Source: Humulus lupulus (taxonomy: Eukaryota; Streptophyta; Magnoliopsida; Rosales; Cannabaceae). Taken from it: 64,000 nt of DNA. The notes under the pieces are model-generated. The model was given only the letters and a program-made list of their open reading frames with translations. It did no database searches and had not been told where the DNA came from. This document shows positions 12,251-21,799 of this stretch, in pieces; position 1 is the stretch's first letter, and every line of letters starts with the position of its first letter. The stretch lies in NCBI RefSeq assembly GCF_963169125.1, contig NC_084802.1, forward strand, positions 17,918,896 to 17,982,895, read 5' to 3'. Both the position numbers and the translations under genes were made by a program.

Positions 12251-12744
12251 TATAATCCACATTTTCACTCCACTTCTAAAAGGGTAAAGAACCTATCCCA
12301 TTCAGGTTTGTAGTATACGTATAATTTAATCTGCACTCTTAAAATTGTTTCGTTTATGTAAAAAATTTGGTAGTACCTCCCTATGGTTCTCATATTAGTC
12401 TGTCCACTTACAGATATTAGCCTGCCCACTTACGAGAACAAACAAGGAGACCATACAAAAATCTCTACTAACGAAACAATAAAATGAGTAATAGATCAAA
12501 TTATAGGTATACAATAAACCCAAACTATCTATGTAGACAAAAAAGTCCTAGATAATTCAGAGAAGCATATTTAAGAGCCATTGCTGACTCAGCCTCTCCA
12601 AATGGGTCTAAGGATTTTCATGATTAAAAATAATTAAGAAAACATAATCGCTATGTGATAATTTATAACCCTTTTATCCTATCTTTACTCATAAAATCTT
12701 ATCACAAAAGAGAAAAACAAAAAAAATCAAATATTTTCTAAACA

Positions 12745-12850
12745 CATTTTATGATTCTTTACAAAGTCTTATGATAAGCTTAAATTATGATGTTACACAT
12801 TTTATGATGTCTTACAAATTCTTATGATAAGCTCAAATTATGATGTTACA
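12745..12850. repeat. 53-bp tandem duplication
   Basis: Two near-identical 53-bp units starting CATTTTATGAT (12745 and 12798), with the first bases of a third unit at 12851. The units end TTATGATGTTACA. AT-rich, inside the CACTA remnant, with no coding signal. Confidence 0.85.
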
Positions 12851-13356
12851 CATTTTAAGATTATTGTAAAATGTTTAATATTAAATGTTATTTAATAAAT
12901 ACCTATATATTTATTAAGTAAAACTTATTCTAGTTTAGGTTTATTTGATTCATATTATAATAATTATTAGAAATTATTTCATTATTAAATTAATATTTAA
13001 TTAACTTATCAATTAACATTTATAGATTTGGATAAATTATTTTAATATTTATTATTCTACTAAAATAATTAATTAATTAAAAATTAGTAATTATATTATT
13101 AGTTATTTGTTTTTAAATTCTCATCCTTAGTTTTTCTTTTATTTTTACAATCATAAATTTATGTTTTTTTTTAACTAATTTAATAATTATTATTAATTAA
13201 AAATTAGTAATAATTTTATTTATTATTATGTTCAGTGCCTTATTTTATTACTAATTTTTCGGATAGTGTTTTTTTTTAAAGATTTATATCATTTTTTAAT
13301 TTAATAATGATAAACTGAAATTAAAATAATTATTTTTTATCAACTAGTGTTATAAT

Positions 13357-15400
13357 TGTTGATAACTGATTTACCATATGCGCAACAAAAAGCACGGGGT
13401 GTTGGGCCTAGAGACTTCAAATTTTTTTATTTATAAAATCTTTAAATAATCGGATCCATTAATATGAAAAACATTAATCATAAAGAAATAAAAAAGATGA
13501 AGATTTATTAGTTGAAGAACTACCAAGAATCATTGTTATCTTTTTGTATCTCCTACGAACATTCAATCCAAAGCGGTTATTTAAATACCCAGACTAAGAT
13601 CTTCCAAGATGTATCCCTATACCTCAAGACGTGTGTGGGCACGTAGAGTAATGGTAAGAAAAATTTGTATTCATAAGATCTTCTTAACACATGAGACCTT
13701 GGAATATTAGGTCTGAGACAGAGTTCTGAGACAAATTTCAGAGATAGGAAAATATCACGATATATTTTCTCTCTCTAGAATATTCTGATTATTGCGTATA
13801 TATTATGAAAACTATATTCCTCATAGATTTATAAAAAGAAATACTTAAATTCAAACTATAAATCTATTATTATCAAATAAATAAAAGAAAAATATCAAGA
13901 TCCAATCTTGATATGTTACATAGTGTACACGCCAACTACAATCTTTGGACTGTAGTTGGCGTGTAGCATCTTTATATTTAGGGATGTGATACAACCAATT
14001 TTCTTTTAATTATATTTAATAATTTATTTACTCAAAAATATCTAAACTTGATAACTCATCTTATTAGATTAATAAAAGAATAAATATTAATTCAAATTCA
14101 AAATTAATTTGAATTATCAGAAATATCTTTTTTCACATTTATTTAAATAAATAAAATCAATTAATTCAAAATTAATTATTCTAATTATTTAAATACCAAT
14201 TTCAAAATTCCAATTTTATTTAAAAAATTGCTTTAATTAAAATGGCAATTTCAAAATTTTCCGCATCAATTAAATAATTTGTCTCAATTACATATTTGAC
14301 CATGATGAAGAATTTCTTCCAAATATGTCATTTTCTTGATTTTTTTTCCAATTTGCACTCTTACCTTGAATAGTGTTGATAGAGCATCTCGAGGACCTAT
14401 GGACTTATAACTTCAAGCTCCAATAAATTTAGAATATTAATTAAAACTCCTTAATATAATAACCTTAATTTATTAATCTCAGTATTATTCCACTAAAAAT
14501 ATGAGACCACACTCTTATAATTATAGACATATATTTATTTAGTACTTTTAAACATAAAAGTGTCCATCGATTTAATCACTTTAATAATCTATTGATGTTC
14601 ATAATTAAAGTAGGAATTAATTACCGTTTAACATCTTTAGTTATATCTTGTTCCTTTAAGTACCATTAAGTTTACTAGTGAAGGTTAATTCATAAACTGA
14701 TTTATGAATTTGAGCTCAATAACCTTTCAATTCCAAAAGTCAATCCTTAAGAGAACCATTATTCAATTCCTCTCGGAAATGTATAGATTTCATATATGTA
14801 TATTGTGTCTCTAGCCATTTACATTAATGAGTTCCCAAAACAAAAGTTTTCAGCCTGATCATTCTAACAAACCATAACGTAAGAATTAAAGAACTCATAT
14901 AACATAAACATGAGTTCGTAATAACCTCAAAATTAAGATCAATTTGTATATGATCATCTAATTGATATGTTTAATTAATACTTGTAAAGTAAATGTCATT
15001 ACTAAGTATTAATAACATATCGAGTCGCGTTCATGTATAACCACTTTATACAAAGTACCTCCACTAAGATGTCATAATACATTAGTTATCTGAATCTAGA
15101 GTACATGTATTCATAATACTAGTGAACCATACTTACAGTAATTAATGCAAATATTCCATATAACTTTGTTTTACTGTGAAGTGTTTAAATTCGTTCTCTA
15201 CAATCTTAATCATCTCGTACCAATACAAGATTGTAGTCACAATAACGAATTTGTGAATTTTTAGATATTCACATAATATTATTCTTATAATAATAATAAT
15301 AATAATAATAAACAAACAATATATGCAAACATTCATTTCAATTATTTATTTCAAAAAACATTGTTCAATACATGTGCTTTAAAGGGTACTAATCTCAACA
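13357..15400 (-). repeat. copia solo LTR, inverted, with TSD ATAAT
   Basis: A 2,044-bp LTR on the minus strand: TGTTGAGATTAG at 15400 reading leftwards, ending GTTATCAACA at 13357. It is flanked by perfect ATAAT repeats (13352-13356, 15401-15405). The minus-strand start resembles the LTR at 825 (a GTRCCC..AAAGCAYATG pattern), and the TTTATTGGAGCTT block is found inverted near 14418-14431. No internal domain is present. A (TAA)n run lies near 15287-15311. Confidence 0.92.
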
Positions 15401-16329
15401 ATAATGATTTCTCTTAACTCTATCAAAATTTCAGCAGCATAACGAATGCATTCTAACCTATCCTAAAATTTAAAACCCTGCAATTAACACTCAAAAATTC
15501 CACGAACAGTTCACAATATACATATTAATATCGCTAAAATTTTCACCATAAACACATATCATTAACCAAATTGAAACACTAATCCTTTAAGTTCACATAC
15601 TATTAACCAAAATCAAATACATATTATTAACTAAATTCAAACACTAATATTTCAAGTTCACATATTAAATACAAACACCCCTAATATTCTAAAATCCCCA
15701 ATATCTAATACAAAGACATACCAAAATTAGTATATACATAGAAAACTCTAATAAAAATTAATACATATACACACAAAAAACAAATATATCTTATTAAAAT
15801 GCACAACAATAATAGATTTTTTTTTAAAAAAAAAATCCTTGGTATATATGAGAGAGACCTGCACTGTAATGGGCACTGACACCCCGAATGGAGTGAGTTT
15901 CTTCTTTCTCATTCCACAAACAAAAACAAAAACCAAAACTAAAGTTAGTAAATCAAAAGCAAAATCTAAAAATTATACACATATAAACAAATCTGAAATT
16001 AAAAGAAAATTGAAAAATAAAAATATAAAATAAAAACAAGCCTGATTTCGTACGGCGGTGGGTTCGAGGGTAGAGATGTGGACCTGGGTACGACGGTGGA
16101 AGTGGTGGAGATGGCAACATAATTGATTTGGGGGAAAAGCAAGGAATGGAAAGGGGGAATCAGAGACAGGGGTATTGGAGGGAGGTGGGCAAGGCAGCGA
16201 AGGGGTAGGCACGGCGGCAAAAGGGCGGTGATGGAGGGGCTCTACGATTTTCGCCTTTGCGATTTTTTCAGTGCAGAATGAGGAAGGAAGCCGAAGTTGC
16301 TTCAGTTATATTGAGGGATTCTTAGTGGC

Positions 16330-16652
16330 GACTCGCCGCTAATAAACAAAAAAGTCGTCGCTGATTTGGAAATGACACTGTTTCTCCTCAAAAAAATTTA
16401 TACCATAAAAATTAACTGCCAATTTTTCCCCTAAAATTTTCACACTCATATTAGCGATGACACATCGCCACTAGTAATATTTAAAATTTAATAGTTATTT
16501 GTGATAATTATCAGCAGTGACAATTTTAATAGTGCGTCAACGTGTCGCCACTGATAATGCTTTAAAATAAATTTGTAATGGTGACAATTATTAGCGGCAA
16601 AACTCTGTCGCTGCTAATATTGTCGTCATTGAAAGACCTTTTTCTTGTAGTG
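16330..16652 (-). repeat. CACTA subterminal repeats and terminus
   Basis: At least four diverged copies of a motif like TTAGYGGCGAC / GTCGCCRCTAATA occur in both orientations, near 16325-16345, 16445-16475, 16510-16560 and 16575-16630. The element then ends with the minus-strand CACTACAAG terminus at 16652. Such arrays are the binding sites of the TNPA-type protein in En/Spm (family knowledge). The host sequence starts at 16653. Confidence 0.75.
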
Positions 16653-17100
16653 ATAATTACCAGTCCTGGAAACATGCAATTTCGATGACGTTGGCAGCCA
16701 AGAACAAATCAACATTCATTGATGGAACATTCAATATCTTCCTTCTCCAACTGATCCTCTATACAATTCTTGGACCCAGAGCAACAATAAGGCAGTGTCC
16801 TAGCTCCTTAATTTTGTTTCCAATGACATATAAGAAAATATCATGCTTCTTGACAAGGCTATCGACATGTGGAATGACCTTGATGAGCGCTTCAATTAGA
16901 GCAATGGCCCGATAGCTTTTTAACTCAAAACCCTTTCCTCAGTCTGAAACAAGGGGATCAATTTGTCAATAACTACTTCACCAAGCTCAAATTCCTTTTG
17001 GATGAACTCAAAGAATTTGTGGAGCGCTAAAGAAGTTGCTTGGGTTCTATAATCACGACCAAGTCTTGCAGTTCCTTACGGGATTGAACGAATCATACCA
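16653..17100 (+). pseudogene. copia gag relic (UBN2-like)
   Basis: Immediately right of the CACTA terminus, three frames read in turn as a decayed copia gag: NYQSWKHAISMTLAAKNKSTFIDGT at the start, AIDMWNDLDERFN in the middle, and VNNYFTKLKFLLDELKEFVER near 16960-17025. This order and spacing is typical of the N-terminal gag domain of plant copia polyproteins. It carries several frameshifts and stops (for example TAG after ERFN). The CACTA element apparently inserted just upstream of the Trp-containing motif. No zinc knuckle follows. Confidence 0.75.
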
Positions 17101-17837
17101 CTCGGTAATTTGAATATAATAGAACTATCACAAAAGAAATGAAAATAATAATAATGGGAAACTCAAAAACTAAAACCAAATGCGCCTATGTTGCAAAGAC
17201 GAAATGTAGAACCAAAAGCTTATATACAATGAAGATTGTTATCCAAATTCTCTATTCCAAGTCTTCCCAAAGTTTCTTGAAGCCTCTACAAAAGATAATA
17301 AGCCTTGAAACTCATACAAGTAAAGCAATTCTTAATGAGTTTCTTGGATAAATGAGTGTTCATAGAGAGCTATAAAGAGAGAGGGAGAGAGAGCTAAGAA
17401 GTGTGATCAAAGCTTCAAAACTCTAAAAGACCCATTTTATAGTGTAGGCACCATCATTAAGTTTAACCAATAGGAAAAGACATTTACAACACATCATTAA
17501 GGAGCAAAAAATTCACATTCCAAGCTAGTGAGTGGCTACATATTTCCATCCCTAGGCAACATGTCGTATGTTAGCCACCTACTCAATTTTGTGAGCTTAG
17601 GCGAAGTGTCGCCTCCTGACAAGCAACATGTCACCACTCAAGCTAGTCAACCTCATTGTTTTCATGCCAGATCAACTCCTAAAGTTTCCAAACCTTTTTA
17701 GGATGCTTAGATACCTCATTGTATCACTTTAGACTCAAAAAGATTAATTATAGATACCTACAACAAAAACTCAAAATTCACACATTTTATGTGAAATCGT
17801 TAAAGGTTTTAGGTTCTGTATTTAATCAATCCTAACC
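17101..17837. other. intergenic, no gene seen
   Basis: AT-rich DNA with a GAGA-rich microsatellite near 17377-17396 and a short run of GTGTCGCC/ATGTCGCC-like words near 17570-17635. No open frame of credible length or family signature. Confidence 0.6.
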
Positions 17838-17842
17838 GAGGT

Positions 17843-19732
17843 TGTAGAGTCCAAGAACTTTACTTAGCTAATTATTTAGTAGTATTATAGTATGTATAGT
17901 ATTATCTTTGTAACTGTGGATTTTTGGTTCAGACCGGGAATTATTTGGACACTCATAGTAGTACTTATAGATTTTCTAAGTTTAACCTATAGTTTAAGAA
18001 TATTAATGTTAACCTAAGGTTTGATTATATGACTGATATTAAGGATAATATTTATTATACTATAAGGTTTAGATAAGGACCAATAGGATTTTAAGCACAT
18101 GTTATGAATGGGTGATTAAGGATTAAGTATTTTGAGGATTTAATTTAATAAGGAGTAAAGTTTGAATGCTATAAGGTCAGTCAGCAGCTTTGAATACGTT
18201 GAGGGCTTAGTCAAGGCTGTTTACTCCATTCAAACTTAGCTAAAAATGTGTAATTTCATGTTTAATTAATCAGTGTGTGCCGATATATCGCAGCACGTAG
18301 ATACGGAAAACACGAGACGATGCATGACAGCCTCAGGCATACTGGCCCAGGCGATATATCGCCTACAGGGGGCGATATATCGCCTCATTCAGTGTATTTT
18401 GAAATGTTTTGAATTCATTTTCCATTCAGCCATTCAACCTCTTGATAAGTCCAGCATCTTTTTGAACGAGTCTTCAGCCTTTGCTGAACGATTATTCAAA
18501 TTATTTTCACCTAAAAAGCTATTATTTTTATTCAAGTAAAATCAAGATCCTTTCATTCCTAAACTCTAAAAATAGGACCTAGTACCCAGCCATTATTCAT
18601 CTTTTGCTCTAAGTTCAGAGGCTACAAGTGCTAAGTGAGTGTGAGAGTATAAACACCTGGGTTTGGGAATCATAAGCTTGATCATCATAAGCTTATCAAA
18701 CACTTTGGGAAGTAAGGTTTTAGAGTATTTCGGTTTGAGGTGTAGATTGATCTTACAAGTCTTCAAGGTAACCCAAAACTCTAGTTCAATTCTGTATTTG
18801 TTCTTTTAAGTTCTCATAGTCTTCTACTCAGCCTCTAACCTTAATCTTTATTTTGGTTAGGAAATCTAAGTTCTTGAGCACATAAGTTTTGGTGAGTATG
18901 TTTTTCAATGGTTTAGTCTTCCCATTCCTTTTCATCTCTTTTTCTTCATTAGACTCACTCTTTTTCATAATGATTATTAGGAGTGTTCCAAAGTCCCAAC
19001 ACTATCCACATATCCCAGTAACTTTGGTAAGGAAAATAGGATAGAATCTATATGTTTTATGCTTATGTTATCTTATGTTTTATGTTATGAAATATGTTAT
19101 GAATATGTATGTTTGTAGGCTTGGGCATATGACCCATATGACTAACAAGACCCCAAATAGATTATGGGCATATGACCTACTTAGCTAGTAGGACCCCACT
19201 AATCTCATGGGCATATGACTTGTTTAGTCTATGGGACCCCAAGTAATAATGGCCATTATAGTATGTGTATGATAAAGTGTTATGTTATGTCTTTATGTTT
19301 ATTATGAAATTTATGTACATGATGTATGTGTTAGATTTTCCTTGCTGGGCATTAGGCTCATTCCTTTTTGTTTTATGTGCAGGAAAATAGCTTTAGAGGC
19401 GGTAAGATTCGTGGACGCTTAGAAAATGTGTATCGGTGATGGACGGATTCAAGGAGTCGAGAGTTCGATTTTCGAGGATGAAGTCATTTATTTATGGTCT
19501 TTATATGTATTTTTCGCATTTACTATGTAATCTCTTTATTTTATAAATCATGTTATGTTTTTTTTTTTCAAACAATGGGATCCCATATCCTTCTTGGTAT
19601 TTATGTAAGTAACTCGTATTTCTATAAGTTTTCTAATAAAATTATGGTATTTTCGCAAATGTAAGTTTTAGTAAGAATTTGTATGTATAGTTTCGTTAAT
19701 GGTCCAAAAGTCTAGAGTAGTGGGTCATTACA
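17843..19732 (+). repeat. 5' LTR of gypsy element
   Basis: A 1,890-bp LTR from TGTAGAGTCC to GGGTCATTACA. It contains the 14-bp palindrome GGCGATATATCGCC at 18350-18363 and 18371-18384, a half version at 18281-18290, and TGGGATCCCA at 19576-19585. The probable TATA element (18567-18575) reads TAAAAATAG whereas the 3' LTR has TATAAATAG. The short open frame at 18273-18539 lies in LTR sequence and is not supported as a gene. Confidence 0.95.
18567..18575 (+). promoter_or_regulatory. mutated TATA box in 5' LTR
   Basis: TAAAAATAG stands where the 3' LTR of the same element has TATAAATAG (25948-25956). The surrounding sequence is otherwise identical. The 5' LTR drives transcription of the element, so this T-to-A change could weaken it (inference). 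Confidence 0.6.
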
Positions 19733-19734
19733 GT

Positions 19735-19746
19735 TGGTATCAGAGC
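19735..19746 (+). other. primer binding site (tRNA-iMet type)
   Basis: TGGTATCAGAGC, two bases after the LTR end, is the standard complement of the 3' end of initiator tRNA-Met used by many plant LTR retrotransposons. Confidence 0.95.
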
Positions 19747-19884
19747 AAACGGTTCCTTCGCATGAAGTTCTCCTCGATACACACGCTCAAAGCTCCGAAT
19801 CTGACCGCCAAGTAAGTATTTAAGTTATAGTTATTTTGCTTATGTGTAGCTAACAATTTTTAGTATTTATGTTTTCAGTTAAGT

Positions 19885-20352
19885 ATGAACGGAGCTTTAA
19901 GCAATGAGGATATTCGAGCCATTAAGGCTTTAAAAAGAATAAGGGAACCAAGAAACACTATAGGAGCACTAGAGAAAATCACTCGGAGATTGATTTTGTT
20001 CCACAAAGAGATAGACCATCTTCAGATTACTAAGAAAATCATGATGAGAGCTGCAGAACAATATGTCCTAGTAATTAGGCTTTTAAAAGATTTTCCTTCA
20101 GTAATTTCAACTTTAGAAGAAATATGGGAGACTATAAATAATGATGATGACTTACAAGTAGCCCTAAGATATTATTCTCTCATACTTAAGTTCGCCTATG
20201 ATTTAGAGTTTCAATTCACTAATGAGCAACAACATAGGATCTTCTTGAATCTTCCCCGAGGAAATTTTGAGGCTCGAGATAACGACGATTATGAGGAGAT
20301 AGATGATGACATGCTAGATGAAGGATTGGATGTAGAAGATCCTGATTTTTAG
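19885..20352 (+). CDS. extra ORF upstream of gag, 155 aa, unknown
   Basis: An intact ATG-to-TAG frame lying between the PBS and gag of the gypsy element, on the same strand. I do not recognise a family. The protein is mostly predicted helix: a basic N-terminal third (IKALKRIREPRN, KITRRLILFHKEI), a middle rich in Leu/Ile with ALRYYSLILKFAYDLEFQF, and a very acidic tail (EARDNDDYEEIDDDMLDEGLDVEDPDF). It has no signal peptide or obvious membrane segment. A short potential intron (GTAAGT donor at 19812, TTTTCAG acceptor ending 19878) would place the ATG six bases into the next exon. It has no stop although gag and pol of the same copy each carry stops. Bases 20353-20884, between it and gag, show no ORF. 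Confidence 0.6.
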   Translation: MNGALSNEDIRAIKALKRIREPRNTIGALEKITRRLILFHKEIDHLQITKKIMMRAAEQYVLVIRLLKDFPSVISTLEEIWETINNDDDLQVALRYYSLILKFAYDLEFQFTNEQQHRIFLNLPRGNFEARDNDDYEEIDDDMLDEGLDVEDPDF

Positions 20353-20884
20353 AATAGTTAGTTTTTCATTGTTTGTTTTATTTCTTTCTTTATTTTATGG
20401 TTGTAATAAGTGAAAACTATTTTTCCAGATGAATAACATGTTATTTTATTATCATGTATGAGTTTGATTTTATTTTCGCAATCATAATAAATACTAAATA
20501 AAATGAATAATGACTAAGTTCAGTGAGGGTGGATACAAATCAATGAACCAAGTTTCCTTATTGGGAGTTAGGGGGGCATAGTAGTGGGAACGATTTTACT
20601 GATCCCAGCCCTCCCTCAATATGGTTAACTTTGGAACAAAGATAAGTTTCGAGCCTGAGAATTAAGTCATATAGGATAATTAGAAACACACTTAGAAAAT
20701 AAAGATGACTTGTTTTCCTAAGTATAGAAACCCACTCTAAATAATAAATAAAGACCTATATAATTTTTCATAAGAAGTCATAATACATAGGTCCGAGATA
20801 TGTTTGTTTTAGAATAAGTTTTTGCCTTAGAGCCTATTAGGGTAAGTTCTAACATGTTCTCGACTGTTAGAACTTTTGGTGAAG

Positions 20885-21720
20885 ATGTCGCTCCGAAGAT
20901 TTGCATGCACCAACGGAAACGCCTCCAACGATGTTCCAGCGACCAATGAAGTCCCTCCAGTTCGCCGAAGGGGAGTGCGTGCTACTGCCCGCCGCAACGC
21001 GCCAGCACCATAAGCTGACAACACTGCGGAGATTGCCAGACTGTGACAACAAGTTGAGGAACTTTTGCAGCAACAACGCCACACAGGCTCAATCTCAGCC
21101 TCAGCCTCCGCCACAACCGCAGCCACAGCAAATGGCCCCAGCACCCCAACAAGTTGGTCCATATGGGGGATGGCCTATGACGAACTACGCGCCATATCCA
21201 GTACCGAACATGGAGCCAGTGTATGAGAGGTTCCGCAAGCAGCACGCTCCAAACTTCGAAGGAACTACAGACCCCTTTGAGGCAGAAGAGTGGCTAAGGA
21301 ACGTGGAGCCGATTCTGACGCACATGAATCTCAGTAATGCGGACCGCATATCCTGCGTCTCGTCATTACTCAAGAAGGATGCCAGAATATGGTGGGACTT
21401 AGTTCAGCAGACTAACGATGTCACCACCATGATATGGACAATATTTTTGGAGCTGTTCCACAAGAAGTATTACACCTCGGCAGTCATCGCTAATGGTAGA
21501 AGAATATGCTCGTCAGTTCGACAGATTAGCCAAGTTTGCACCAGAGTTTGTTCCAACTGACTTTATAAAGGTGGCCAAGTTCGTTAGAGGACTTAGACCA
21601 AAGATGGAATTAGGGGTTAGGCTAGCAAACCCGGGAAATACTACCTATGCCAATGTTCTAGAAACGGCAATAGAAGTAAAAAGGATTCAGATGAATGTTA
21701 GTGAGGAGAAGAGAGATTAA
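20885..21720 (+). pseudogene. gypsy gag, frameshifted
   Basis: The likely start is ATG at 20885 (MSLRRFACTNGN), giving a PVRRRGVRATARRNAPAP leader with in-frame stops at about 21010-21050. After a frame change a Gln/Pro-rich stretch and the capsid-like retrotransposon gag domain follow (FRKQHAPNFEGTTDPFEAEEWLRNVEPIL, LLKKDARIWWDLV). A further frame change near 21490 moves to EYARQFDRLAKFAPEFVPTDFIKVAKFVRGL. The zinc knuckle expected after about 21720 is missing, and the sequence jumps to protease within about 100 bases, so the gag C-terminus is deleted. Gag forms the virus-like particle that houses reverse transcription. Confidence 0.85.
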
Positions 21721-21799
21721 ACGATGGTTCCAGACCTAAGTCTTTGCCTTGACCCAGGGAGGAACCCATGCTAGTAACAAGCATTTACAGGTCAGATCC

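Larger units (their letters stand above)
11944..16652 (-). mobile_element. CACTA (En/Spm-like) DNA transposon, 5' part
   Basis: The right terminus at 16644-16652 reads CACTACAAG on the minus strand, followed inward by GAAAAAGGTC, the usual CACTA inverted repeat. Subterminal repeats fill 16330-16640. The transposase N-terminal domain lies on the minus strand at 11944-12192, where it is cut off by the gypsy LTR ending at 11943. The rest of the transposase and the other terminus would lie left of the nested retroelements and outside the window. A copia solo LTR (13357-15400) sits inside. Bases 12193-13351 and 15406-16330 hold no recognisable gene and would be leader, intron or promoter of the element. 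Confidence 0.8.

Noticed and set aside
15839..16220. Overlapping short frames before the CACTA terminus
   Set aside because: A/T-run or Pro/Ser-rich translations in the element's leader region; no motif and no splice support.
18273..18539. 88-aa frame in the gypsy 5' LTR (and a similar one at 25633)
   Set aside because: It lies in U3-like LTR sequence, changes with an LTR indel and has no homology signal.
19735..19746. Possible tRNA gene
   Set aside because: Only the 3' complement of a tRNA is present; it is a primer binding site. The same applies to 58852 and 56003.
20827..21373. Several minus-strand open frames over gag
   Set aside because: Shadows of the gag coding strand; composition is the complement of a Gln/Pro-rich stretch.
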